A stretch of DNA of 64,000 nucleotides from Isoetes taiwanensis. Lineage: Eukaryota; Streptophyta; Lycopodiopsida; Isoetales; Isoetaceae. The position numbers and the translations under genes are program-made. Shown piece after piece: positions 10,023 through 19,851 of this stretch (the stretch's first letter is position 1; the number at the start of each line of letters is the position of its first letter). The notes beneath the pieces are model-generated. The model was not told where the DNA came from, did not search any database, and was given only the letters and a program-made list of their open reading frames with translations. The stretch covers positions 250,001-314,000 of the forward strand of contig JAJEKV010000132.1 in NCBI GenBank assembly GCA_021234155.1, read 5' to 3'.

Positions 10023-12500
10023 AGGCAATAGGAGTTGGCACGAAGACATCCCCACCGCCAAGAAATCTGGTAATATTCCGTTTAAGTTCAATGTCTCATG
10101 GTTGACAAAGGATGCATTCTACAAGCCGCTTAATGAATTTCTTGGCTCACTTAAAATTGAGGACAACTGCCCCTCAATGAAGGCCTGGGTTCATAAGCTT
10201 AGTATCATGGAAGGATGGATTAAGAAGTGGGGAAGAAATAGAGCTGATATGGTATGTGGGTATGGGATAAAGCCTAGGAAGGTTGGGGCCCATTGGATAA
10301 CGATTTCTTTGAAGGATCCGCCCTTTGGGTATGTTGGTTACCACTAGAGGTGCTAGTGTGTAACATTTGGTATCAGAGCCAAGGTTCAATTCCTCATGAC
10401 AACATTGGTGTGTTCCATATGCTTGATCCACATGCTTGAGGGCAAGCACCTCGAGGAAGGGGAGGAATTGATATGGTATGTGGGGTATGGGATAAAGCCT
10501 AGGAAGGTTGGAGCCCATTGGATAACGATTTCCATGAAGGATCTGCCTTTTTGATGTGTTGGTTATCACTAGAGGTGCTAGTGCATAATATGAGCCTTGA
10601 ATTTAAAAGAAAAGGATTCGATCTATAGCAGCCTCAAAATCGTCAAGCAGGAACTCTTAGATGATCATTTCAATCGAGACAAACATGTTTTAGAGGAGGA
10701 ACTCGAGGGCAAAGCCAAGGCTATAGAGGAGGAGGAAGCTGGAGGTGGAGGTGGTGTTGTACGCTCCAAGACTAAATGGTATGCTGAACTTGATCGCGAG
10801 AATTCCAAATGTTTTTCCAGATTGGCTGGGGCTTGATTAGCAAAAAATAGCGTCATCTCCTTTAAAGATTCAAATCAAAAGACCCTAACAGATCAGGATG
10901 AATTCAAGGGCTTTATCAGAAAAATCTTTTAGGAACAATTCAGGGAGAATCCGCTTCCATCTTCCTTTAGATCCGTGATTGGTCGATGGCTTCCAAAGTT
11001 GGACTAAATAATATGGTCTCTGATGTTGATAATCGATCTTTGCTTCAATATTTAGAAGATGAAGAAGTATATAAGACTCTCTACTCCGTGGCATCTGGCA
11101 AATCCCCTGGGCCAGATGGTTTCCCGCCGGAGTTTTTTGTTGAGTTCTGAGTTGAGTTCTGAGATCTCTTGGGGCAGGACTTCCTTAGGGCCATTAGAGG
11201 TGCATGGAACTCTCAACTTCTGCATCTATCTTTGGCAGCTGGTCATCACCCTGGTACCTAAAGTGCTGAGACCACAAGTAGTTGGAGAGTGGAGACCCGT
11301 TGCTCTGACGAATGTCCTGTATAAGGTCATCATAAAAGCTCTTGTCAATTGCCTGAAGCCTATCCTAAGTAGGATTATTGGAAGTGAGCAATCGACCTTT
11401 CTCCCTATGAGATACATTCTGGATAACTATTTGGCAGCAAGGGAGGGGTTGCATTGGTGTAGGGTTTCAAAACAGAACTGTGTGCTTGCGAAGATGGACT
11501 TCAAGAACGGCTATGACTCTCTGAGGTGGGAAGGCTTACGAGAGATCATGCTCCATATAGAATTCCATAGATGGTTTATCAATATCTCTATGGATATTAA
11601 CAGGTTAGCATCGGCTTCTATGCTTGTTAATGGAGAACCCTCTGGCCTCTTTGACCTCCGTAAAGGCATCCGACAAGGTTGCCCACTGGCCCCCTATTTG
11701 TTCGTAATCATGGCAAACCTTCTTACTAAGATGGTGAACTCCAAGGTTGCAGAGGGTTTGCTGAATGGTCTAACATTGCCAGGGGGCATTGATAAGTTTA
11801 CTATCATGTAATATGCTGATGATACCTTCACGTTTCTCAGATTTGGTGATGAGAGCTTTCGGTCGTTCCATGACATCCTCATAGCTTTTGAGATCATATC
11901 AGGGATTGGTCTTAACAACACCAAGTGTTCCACTCTCTGGGCTCGAGAAAGTGTATCTGATCCTTGTGCTAGCACTTGTTGGAGGCTGGGGAAACTATTA
12001 TTCTTTTGGGCCTTTCGCTCTCTCTTTCTGACAACCTTAAACGTCTGTGGTCTCCTCTATTGGACCGCCTTCGGAAGAAAGTCGCCCTTTGGTCTGCCAG
12101 GGGGCTTGTCGTATCAGGCCGTGTAACAGTGGCCAATGGGGTTCTTGCAGCCTCCCATATCTACTTCTCATCTGTACTATTTGCTCAAAAATTTATATAC
12201 AATCAGATCCATATCATAATCAGGAAGTTTATATGGAATGGCCAAAGTTGGGTGGGCTGAACTCTGTAGAGATAAAAAGGAAGGTGGACTGGGTTGCAAA
12301 GATCCCTTCTCTCAGGCCCAAGCTTTAGCAGCCAGATATGTTTGGAGGGCTCTACAAGGGGACATCTCTCTTGCCTTGGCATTTGTGAGATACTGGTTCA
12401 GTCATACGGTTTGATTCCCCACCAGCTATGCACCCCTCCCATTTATGTACAAGAAATCAAGAGAAAATTGGTACTTTTTTCCTTATGTATACATAGGTGG
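9994..12500 (+). pseudogene. Plant LINE ORF2 (reverse transcriptase), interrupted and frameshifted
   Basis: This is a non-LTR retrotransposon ORF2. The start (PFKFNVSWLTKDAFYKPLNE) matches the link between endonuclease and reverse transcriptase. After the inserted mini-LTR element, 10597-10836 continues with EELEGKAKAIEEEE and KTKWYAELDRENSKCFSRL. The RT core follows: SPGPDGFPPEFF near 11105, VGEWRPVALTNVLYKVI, LAKMDFKNGYDSLRWEGL, GIRQGCPLAPYLFVI. An in-frame TAA at 11809-11811 sits directly before YADD, where family members have CAA (Gln). The rest runs through shifted frames to about 12500 (KKVALWSARGLVVSGR, IIRKFIWNG). At least three frameshifts plus the stop make it non-functional. Confidence 0.9.
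10245..10590 (+). mobile_element. TRIM: complete 346-bp miniature LTR retrotransposon inside the LINE
   Basis: Two direct terminal repeats, 10245-10365 (121 bp) and 10469-10590 (122 bp), both begin TGATATGG and end around GCTAGTG plus TGTAACA or CATAATA. Two bases after the first repeat lies TGGTATCAGAGC (10368-10379), the plant primer site for initiator methionine tRNA. A purine tract, gaggaaggggaggaat (10453-10468), directly precedes the second repeat, as expected of a polypurine tract. Flanks are agagc (10240-10244) and tgagc (10591-10595), a 5-bp target duplication with one change. Removing the element rejoins the LINE reading frame. It has no coding capacity and would need enzymes supplied in trans. 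Size and layout fit the TRIM class. Confidence 0.92.
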
Positions 12501-12639
12501 AAGCCGTAAAATGAACCTCTCCAGGTCCTTGCACGTGGCTTTGGAAGGGGCTTCTAGGTGACTTCCCTTTGGGACCATTGGATGGAAGGAGATTTCGAGG
12601 GATCTCCCTGATCACATGATCACAGACCACCATTTTTTT

Positions 12640-12865
12640 AGTTAGTTAATCCTCTTGCACGAGTCAATGGTGCAAAAAGAAGATATTGAACCATAGCCAA
12701 GCACCCTAGCATCAAAATAACAAGGCTACCATGGTTCTGTGACATGACAGACTGCAACAAGGAATTCACATTCTCCAGAAAAGGCCAACATCTTTCACAA
12801 CACCACAAAGACATTTTCCAGAAAACCACATCTTTTATAAAAGTGATAGAATGTACAACGTCCAT
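12640..12865 (-). pseudogene. Possible hAT-type transposase fragment
   Basis: The minus-strand frame reads TFIKDVVFWKMSLWCCERCW and then PFLENVNSLL. This loosely resembles the stretch in hAT/DUF659-like transposases where a phe-trp-lys box is followed by a loop on remaining prey-lattice residues (fwK...v..v..Pll.vL). Only about 75 residues are open and no catalytic residue is included. It lies just outside the left end of the large MULE. It could be chance. Confidence 0.25.
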
Positions 12866-12883
12866 ATTCCCATTTCATAAACT

Positions 12884-12892
12884 ACATATTTT
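12884..12892. repeat. Left target-site duplication of the large MULE
   Basis: The nine bases acatatttt here are repeated exactly at 24432-24440, immediately outside the other end of the element. Nine-base duplications are the usual footprint of Mutator-like insertion. Confidence 0.85.
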
Positions 12893-12958
12893 GCGTCGAA
12901 ATATTTTTACCCCGGTTATTGTGATTCCATCGCAAGATATTCCTTGCCGCAGAATCAC
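12893..12958 (+). repeat. Left terminal inverted repeat of the large MULE
   Basis: This ~66-base end is the reverse complement of 24366-24431 with a handful of mismatches, mostly in the outermost six bases. The shared core contains aaatatttttaccccgg, then ttattgtgattcc, then attccttgccgcagaatcac. The GGAATCAC word that fills the subterminal arrays is already part of the TIR. Confidence 0.9.
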
Positions 12959-13510
12959 GAAGCCGGGAAAGCGGGTCCGTTCGGGCGACCCAGAATCCGT
13001 ATTACCCGACAACGCCCGCGTCCTTCCCGATGCATCCGGCCGTCGGTCAACCGGGTCTATCCTGGCCGTCGGTTTCGAAACCTTCCGGCGGAATCACCAC
13101 GGGTAGAAACCGTCGGATAGAATCACAACTCTTATATTCCACTAGAAGGAATCACGACCTTAGGATACCACGCCGCGGAATCACTAAATCCTGATTCCAC
13201 TCGAAGGAATCACCATGACCCGATTACGCCGGATGGAATCACATTACGTGTTATCCAACGGGCGGAATCACCACATAGAGATTCCTGGGGATGGAATCAC
13301 AGTTTTTTGATTCCTCATTCGACAGAATCACAACCGTAGGATACCGCACCGCGGAATCACCAAATTCTGATTCCAATAGAAGGAATCACGTAAACGCGAT
13401 TCTGCCAGATGGAATCACATTCTGTGATATTCAACGTGGTGAATCACAACATGGAGATTCTGGGGGACGGAATCACAGTTTTTTTTATTTTCCATTTGAC
13501 GGAATCACTG
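12921..13510. repeat. Left subterminal GGAATCAC/GTGATTCC array
   Basis: About two dozen copies of GGAATCAC or its complement occur, spaced roughly 20-35 bp. Many pair as tgattcc, 5-8 variable bases, ggaatcac, so each unit can form a small dyad. Two longer sub-blocks repeat: the run with ctcgaaggaatcac and the run with gatggaatcaca (13130-13330 against 13320-13510). Any ORF here is a by-product of the repeat. Confidence 0.92.
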
Positions 13511-13906
13511 CAAATGGGCGACGCATCCTGACCGCTCGATTTGTCGTGGATATTTTGGCTATTTCAATTATGTCCTAGGGATATTTTGAATTCTGTCGAC
13601 TCATAATTATCACCGTACACAGTACCCTGACAATGTCATGATTGAAGCCGGCTCCGCGTATCATCGTCCTCCACGTCAAGCCCTAGCGAAGGAATCACAC
13701 GGCTCGCGCCGAAATTTCCCTTTCTCCCTTTCCAAACATTCGTTTTCTTGCAGGTTCGTTCCGGCGGCGCTCCGTTCTTCCCGGCGCCCCCTTTTCTGCT
13801 AGCGTCCAACATACGACTTCTCACGGCCGTTACGGCTCCGTTCTTCCGGCGCCCGTTCACGCTAGCGTCACGTTCTTGTGTTTTTGTCGCTTCAATCCGT
13901 TTCCAG

Positions 13907-14926
13907 ATGGCGCAGAGTCTTGAAACCTCGCAGGGCGAGAACTTCCAGGTTGAATCCGATGCAAATTCGGCTTTTGTGTTCCCTGTGAACAATCCCTTGC
14001 AAGAAGAGGCTCTTGATTCGGAGGTGGACTCCCCTCCCGCTAAGGCTTTTGCAGTTGAGGGTTTTGGGACAGCTGCAGGCGCAGGTGTGGAGCCGCAACC
14101 GGATTCTCCGGATTCTGTTCGTGCTAAGCTCATTGCTCAAGCTTCTCGTGTTTTCCCAAATATTTGGGGGGTTGCAGATGCCCGCGAAATGTCTGTTCCA
14201 GTGCCTCAAGAGGATGTTGATTGCAAAGATGCAGAAGCCAGCATAGAGTGCGAACTGGATTTATGCAGCGATGCCATGGAAAACGCTCCCTGGGAGAATC
14301 CCGGAAACATGGCAGAAATTCCCAACTGGAAATTCGATGCGGGTGATGGTCGGTGGTACTGCCAATTCGACAACTGTGATCGAAGTTACTCCAAGAAGTG
14401 GGATTTGGAAATCCACAGGTTATCCAAGCACAACATGACCGGGGATTACAAGCTGCCAGCAGCAATTCGGGGAAGGAAACCCAATGTCCCTGAGTTAGCC
14501 AAGAAGAAGAGGGATTTTCAATTGGTGCAGCTACAGCGGAGTGTAGATGAGGATTACCTGTGGCAAACAACACCGAGAGACGGATTTTGGCAAGGGGCCA
14601 AGCGCCAGGGCGGCCATGGCAGAGGAGCAAATAGAGCATGGGATTCTCAAACCGGCAAACAAGGCTGCTTGGGTCATTCAGCAGGTCGAGATAAGGCGGA
14701 TGGTGGAGGAGAGTTTGGAGGATCAGAAGAGGGCAGCAATAAGAAATAACATTGCTAGAAGGTTCAATGTTACTGTTGAAGAGTTGAGGGCCGACATGTC
14801 TTTGGCTAGAGAGCAGGAACAGGTCGACCGAGATGATTTCAGTATGGAAGCTGCACAAGCAGAGGGGGAATTTCCATCCCCCCCTCCCAAAAAAGCATGC
14901 AAGCTCCGGTCCCGGCCAAGGGCTTA
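13907..14926 (+). CDS. C2H2 zinc-finger protein carried by the MULE (one frameshift)
   Basis: The start ATG at 13907 opens MAQSLETSQGEN, followed by an acidic, proline-containing N-terminal half. A single C2H2 finger follows: C152 and C157 (YCQFDNC), H170 and H175 (IHRLSKH), spacing CX4C-X12-HX4H. Such a finger usually binds nucleic acid. After the finger comes a basic stretch (AAIRGRKPN, AKKKRD). Near 14580-14620 the frame shifts by one; the second frame continues with a charged helical region (VEIRRMVEESLEDQKRAAI, then VTVEELRADMSLAREQEQ) and a proline/lysine tail, stopping at 14926. Either an indel or an unseen intron joins the halves. It sits just inside the left TIR array, oriented inward. 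I infer a DNA-binding role, possibly on the element's own repeats; this is not shown. Confidence 0.65.
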
Positions 14927-14949
14927 GAAAACACCCATGAAAAAGAGGG

Positions 14950-15555
14950 GTGCAAATAAAAGCGTAAGATTGCATAGCTCCTAATCACATTGTTTTTGAG
15001 GCGTCCGGCTACATTCGTGGTCTGCAGCGATGCTATTCAAACAAAGGTCTTCAGACCCCCTCTACGCCGTCGGAAGAGGAGGGACAATTATTGAGATTCC
15101 CATGATGCATAGACTGGAGGCCACATTTTTTATTCTTTTTTTGCTTACCAAACAGGCCTTGTTTCCGTGAATTGGACACGTAATTTTACATTCAAGTATC
15201 CACTAACAATCTGCAGCCACGACAATTGAGTAGGAAAAAATCGGCAAACATCGAATTTCGGATCTATGCCAATTTTGCCTGTGTTTTCATGCGATTGCGG
15301 TGTAGAAGGCGATGTGGACTGCGAGAATCAACGAGGAATGCGTTGGTGCCTATCTTCCGTAAGTTCAAAGCTGATTTTTCGTTTGGTTTGACAATATCAT
15401 TTCGGCGTAGAATGCCCTTCACGAGCCTTAATTCATGCCATCCCCGAATAATAAGAGGTGCCGGCATGTTTTCATCCATCCGCTGACCTTCGGCCTCTTC
15501 TTGCAAAACTCTTTGGAGGGTTAGTCAGGTGCCTATGAAATTTTCAGTAATCTAA
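14950..15555. other. Spacer or upstream exons of the protease gene
   Basis: Between the C2H2 gene and the recognisable protease exons there is a plus-strand open stretch (15226-15486) rich in arginine that I cannot assign. Earlier exons of the protease gene would be expected here. No array of GGAATCAC is present. Confidence 0.35.
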
Positions 15556-15559
15556 TCCC

Positions 15560-16309
15560 GCCCAAACCTTTTAGCAGGCAGAATTGGCGGATGCAAAATG
15601 TCGGTTTCTACTACTTCCCAGTTATGAGCAGGTATACAATTCGATTTCGAGTTAACAGGTAGGCAATTCGATTTCATAAACTTGTTTTGCAGCAACCACT
15701 GGAGCCTGTTTATATTGGTATCCAACGAAGAGGCAAGCCGGAGGCTTCAAACCCCGTGCCCAGTGATGCTGCATCTAGATTCAATGGCGCCCATGCACTC
15801 CAACTTAAGATCTTTCGCGACTATGTAAGATGAATTTTACAGCTTTCCTATCGAATTTGCCTTCCCTGATTGCTATGTTTGCGCTCAGTTTCATAGCAGA
15901 CATTATGAAGAGATGGAATTTTGAATCCTCGAGCCTGCACAATGCCCCCTGTGTCCCCTTGAATGTTCCCCAGCAGGAGAACACCCAGGATTGTGGGATA
16001 TACACAATTTGTTTTGTGAAGAGGTTCTTGTTGGACATTTGCAACTCGAAAGATCATTCTGTGAGTGTTATGTATGCAATTTTTACTTAATTTCGTGATG
16101 TTTCATTCTAAACTGCCCGCTTGCAGGTCATTGACACATCCAAATGGTTTGGGCGGAGGGAAATCGACATGACAAGGTCGACATTTGCTGTCATGCTACA
16201 GAAGTTATTTGACTGCGTCCAGCAAAGGAAAAGCACATTTCATCTACCCCAGGGAGATTGGACCGAGGAGGGTGGCTTGGTTACCCGTCTGAGGAAAAAT
16301 GGCCCATGA
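15560..16309 (+). CDS. Ulp1-like (C48 family) cysteine protease, last four exons
   Basis: C48 proteases remove SUMO or related modifiers from proteins. Four exons are supported by splice sites: an exon ending at 15631 (FYYFPVMS, donor GTATAC); 15693-15824 with the catalytic His (NHWSLFIL, codon 15697-15699) and Asp (MLHLDSM); 15889-16060 with the oxyanion Gln and catalytic Cys (VPQQENTQDCGIYT, Cys codon 15992-15994); and 16127-16309 ending in TGA. Frames join correctly across all three introns. All four catalytic residues, H-D-Q-C, are present, so the domain may be functional. The N-terminal start is not identified. The gene is co-linear with the C2H2 gene inside the MULE. A captured Ulp1 gene is a known feature of some plant MULEs; its role there is unknown. 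Confidence 0.82.
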
Positions 16310-16479
16310 TTTCAACCTTGCTATTGAACAGAGAACGAAAATTCCCAGCTTTGCTGGTTTTATTTCCATAGGAATCCATACCACTGTATATGATCTGATG
16401 AAGTTTTTTGAATTTGAATTTGAAAGATTTTGGAGCGGGAACTTTTTTGAATTTGAATTTGGGTTGCATGCTCGATTCC

Positions 16480-16720
16480 GCTCCGGGGAATCACACAATG
16501 CTGATTCCATTACGTGGAATCACACCACGGTGATTCCAATCCGTGGAATCACACCACCATGGTTATTCCTTTCCGTGGAATCACACTTTCGTGATTCAAC
16601 TCTGTGGAATCACTCGTACGTTATTCCATTCCGTGGAATCACACTTCCGTTATTCTTTTCCGTGGAATCACAAGTCTGTGGTTCCATTCCGACGAATCAT
16701 CATTGCGCGAGTCGGTGACG
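16480..16720. repeat. Internal GGAATCAC array downstream of the protease gene
   Basis: Around eight units of the form tgattcca/ttccrtggaatcacac follow one another with a ~25-28 bp period, beginning 170 bp after the protease stop. Most carry the dyad tgattcc..ggaatca. This copy set is not at an element end, so the array is not merely subterminal. Confidence 0.9.
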
Positions 16721-16771
16721 TGGAGCGACGTACGTAATAAATGCCAAGCCGCCGCCATCTATTGCCCTCAC

Positions 16772-17050
16772 TACTAGGATTTGTGCGGACCGGTGACACG
16801 GCGTTAAGCGAATGCCGGGGTGCCACGTTGGCCCCTACAGCGGCGGCAAATTTAGTCGGCTTCGATTCCGTCGGGCGTAATTTCAGAGTAAACCGGACGG
16901 ACCGGGCCTTTCTTCGCTAGGATTCGTGCCGACCTGAAGTGACGCGACGTCGACGAATGCCAGGGTGCCACGTTGGCCCTTAGACTGACAGCGAATTTAG
17001 CCCTAGTCGGTGATTCCGTCGGGCGGAATTTCTTAGAGGCCCGACGGACA
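16772..17050. repeat. ~145-bp tandem duplication upstream of the 17266 gene
   Basis: Two units, about 16772-16916 and 16917-17050, share ctaggattygtgc, gaatgccrgggtgccacgtt, ggccc and the ending gattccgtcgggcg. Both copies contain CACGTT. The block sits about 220 bp before the ORF at 17266 and may be its promoter region. Confidence 0.75.
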
Positions 17051-17265
17051 AGCTTCTGGCGCTTTCAATTCAATCATATGTTTTGGTTTTGGTGCTTAGC
17101 TCCACCTCCGGCGCTTCGATCCGATTGTTAGGCGCCATATCCTTGCGATAGTTCCTGTGGTTTCCTGTGGTTCGGTAAGGAATTTCTGCTTCTTTCCTGT
17201 GGTTCGGTAAGGAATTTTTTTGTCTGCTCTTCGCTTGCTCTAACATCAGTTGCCGGCTTCTAGGA

Positions 17266-17705
17266 ATGGCGGACTGCCCCCCAATTGTTATAGAGGACGG
17301 GTTTCTCATGATTGACCTTCGTTTCTTGGATAATTTCCACGGCTGCAGGCTCGAGAGCCTGCAGGATCGTCTTCGAAGTCGGTCGCTGCAAGAGGTGCCG
17401 CCGGTTTCCGTCGCCATACCGAGGCAAGAGGGCTGCGATTGCGTGAGGGTGCCTTTGAGGAAATCCAATGGCTCGAAAATTCGAGTTAAAGTATCTAGGG
17501 GTTCCAGAATTAATGTGACGGTGATTGGGCCAAGAATTTGTTTGCATTTCTTCATTCAACTGGTAAGCCTACTGCATGCGGATGTCCAGATCCATCGAAG
17601 GCTTCCAAGGACGCGTTTGAGTTCGATGAAGATGACGACTTCGTGTTTCCCGTTGCCTGCTGCAAAGACCCATCAACCGGTCGAACTAACTGGACCAGCG
17701 TCAAG
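17266..17705 (+). pseudogene. MULE cargo gene of unknown function, plus-strand paralog (frameshifted)
   Basis: Opens with MADCPPIVIEDGFLMIDLRF and runs to a CDCVRVPL box. A shift near 17520 moves to the frame with AKNLFAF-like residues, an acidic run and VACCKDPSTGRTNWTSVK, where a donor (AAG then GTTAGC) ends the exon at 17705. The minus-strand copy at 19053 has the same order: CECIEIPV, EEWAKNLFAY, an acidic run, PCCKDTSFGRVDWSTNK, then AAG-GTGTGA. The splice position is therefore conserved. The paired cysteines recall a small metal site. I recognise no known family. Downstream exons were not found before the AT-rich array. Confidence 0.55.
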
Positions 17706-17829
17706 GTTAGCCAACTGCGCCTCTTGCTTCACGATTTTTCTTTTTTGCTGGATGTAACTCATTGCATGTTTGATCCAGAGGAAACGTTCCCACACCTCCA
17801 CTGGCTAGCTGCTGATAACGAATGAAGCA

Positions 17830-18103
17830 GACACTGTCTTCTTTTTGGCAGTTTCCTTTTGAGCATCCATACATGTCTGAGAATCACTGTCTGTTAAACC
17901 CTGGTGTTTCTTTTTTTGGTTGAACCCTGCTGTTAAACCCTGTCCGTTAAACACTACTGTTTTTTTTTGTGCGACGCTTATTTATAAATATGAATCGAGA
18001 TTATGGCTGTTCAATGTGCAAGTGTTAGTGCCTCCAGTATCATGCATTAAAGCATCTCATGGAATGCATGCATGCTTCCATGTTTCATGTTGTGATTCCA
18101 TAT
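17830..18103. other. Spacer, nothing recognised
   Basis: Contains a short imperfect repeat of aaaccctg..gttaaacc around 17895-17955 and no supported gene. Confidence 0.5.
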
Positions 18104-18670
18104 GCAGGTATTTATACGTTTAGTATTTTATACAGATAGTATTCAAACGTATACTCCTTTGCAGATTGTGTGTTTGCACTCATAACATTTATACGTATAG
18201 TATTTTGCACAGACTATTTATACGTCGAGTATTCATTTACTATCATTGACACAAATACTGTCATAACAGGGTATTTATACACAGAGTATTTCTACATAGG
18301 GTATTTATACACAGAGTATTTATACTTATGGTATTTTCTACACATGGTATTTATACGTTTAGTATTTTATACAGATAGTATAGTATTCAAACGTAAAGTA
18401 ATTTGCAGATTGTGTGTTTGTACTCATAGTATTTATACGTATAGTATTTTGCCACGAGTATTTATCGTCGAAAGTATTTATTTACTATCATTTACACGGA
18501 TTTGTCATAGCAGGTATTTATACACAGTATTTCTACGGGGTATTTATACGGAGTATACATAAGAGTATTCATACATTTACGTGATTGTGCATGGAGTGTT
18601 TTATACGTTGTGTATTTGGACACAAAGTATCTATATACATAGTATTCTGTGCATTGAGTATTCATCTTCA
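18104..18670. repeat. GTATTTATAC minisatellite, array 1
   Basis: The word gtatttatac (or with acg, ata and gat endings) recurs every 17-22 bases, with gtattttgyaca alternating. The word is a near-palindrome (gtat..atac). The array lies between the two inverted paralogous genes of the MULE. Short ORFs rich in Tyr, Ile and Val here are translations of the repeat. Confidence 0.92.
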
Positions 18671-19052
18671 ACCTTTGATTCTGTACATTGAGTATCTATG
18701 CAAAACATATCATATCAGAAAGTCATATTGTGCAAGACTCATCAAAAATTACAATATGTACATTCACAATATGCATAGAATTTGAAGCCAACTGAAGAGA
18801 TTGCACATCAATTAACTTAAATCTGTATTCTCATAAGAAGGCGTGCAGCAAGGTAGCTACCAGGAAATCAAAAATCAACAGAACTATCTGAACAGAAATA
18901 AAAAAAAGGACGGTCCCCCATCATTGATAGTCGCGAGCTATGCAGAATGCAGGGGCGGGCTCGCTTTTTTTCGTGTAGTTCATGCAAAGAAGAAGAAAGA
19001 ACATTAGTTGCAGCAACAATACAGATCATCAAATGAACAGTAGTGTATGAAC

Positions 19053-19424
19053 TCACACCTTGTTGGTAGACCAGTCAACCCTCCCAAAACTTGTGTCCTT
19101 GCAGCAGGGAACCAGGAAAGCAAATTCAGCGTCATCTGGCTCATCCTTGCACTCCACCTTCACTGGCTTTGAACCAGCAGAATCTTTGCGGCCACATTTA
19201 GCAGATTCTTCCTTCGGCAATTCCGTTTCCTTAACGTAGGCAAACAGATTCTTTGCCCACTCTTCATCAAGCCGCCTCGTGCCGGGGATGTGTGAAACGT
19301 TGGAAACCTTCACGGGAATCTCGATGCATTCACAAGCCCGTCCGGAAGGTATGGCGGCGAGGGAATGGGCGGGGCGTCTACCAATGCTTCGACTCGGGGC
19401 TCTCCCGATTCTCGAGCACCGCAA
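19053..19424 (-). CDS. MULE cargo gene of unknown function, minus-strand paralog
   Basis: On the minus strand the frame reads CECIEIPVKV, GTRRLDEEWAKNLFAYVK, an acidic and lysine-rich middle, FLVPCCKDTSFGRVDWSTNK, then a splice donor AAG-GTGTGA at about 19053. It is the intact-frame partner of the plus-strand copy at 17266. Upstream reading (19425-19540) is arginine-rich and probably contains the true start. The two copies face each other across array 1, an inverted duplication of about 0.45 kb. The conserved core is CxC near the N-terminus and CCKD followed by a WS/WT box. The exon is too short for a fold assignment and no function is known to me. Confidence 0.5.
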   Translation of the reverse strand: MRCSRIGRAPSRSIGRRPAHSLAAIPSGRACECIEIPVKVSNVSHIPGTRRLDEEWAKNLFAYVKETELPKEESAKCGRKDSAGSKPVKVECKDEPDDAEFAFLVPCCKDTSFGRVDWSTNKV

Positions 19425-19599
19425 TCTTTGCGCCTCGAAAAACCGAGGTCCACCACGAGGACCCCGTCGAGTATGGCTACCGGGGGGGGGCCATCGGCCG
19501 AAATGGAGCAGGGCGAAGATCGAAGTGCCTCACAGGAGCGTCTTCCAGAGAATTATGAGTGAATACTAAGAGGATGGTGCTGGTCCGATGCCCAAGGTT

Positions 19600-19800
19600 G
19601 ATTCTGTGGGGTGGAATCACCACCTGTGATTCTGTGTAGTGGAATCACCACACATTGCGTACGTCAGTTAGCCGTCTTTCAGAATGGCAGACATCTGACT
19701 TGACATCTGACTTGAAGGAGCATCATTGCCTGCGGCATGCAATGATGGCGGAGGGGATTCCATCCGGTGGAATCACCAATTGGTGATTCCACCGGACAGT
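19600..19800. repeat. Small GGAATCAC cluster
   Basis: Four to five copies of ggaatcacc or gtgattc lie between the minus-strand paralog and array 2, including a perfect facing pair around 19760-19790 (ggaatcaccaattggtgattcc). The segment 19700-19720 repeats tctgacttgacatctgacttg. Confidence 0.8.
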
Positions 19801-19851
19801 TGACGACTTTAGGGATTTCTTTCGACCATTGGACAGACAAATAGTTCTCTA

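Noticed and set aside
12921-13510. Regularly spaced palindromic repeats resembling a CRISPR array
   Set aside because: Spacing varies, the words vary, there is no unique-spacer pattern, and the context is a plant transposon with introns.
14130-14975. 281-residue minus-strand ORF
   Set aside because: It is antisense to the C2H2 gene, whose frames carry a real zinc finger; the antisense product has no motif.
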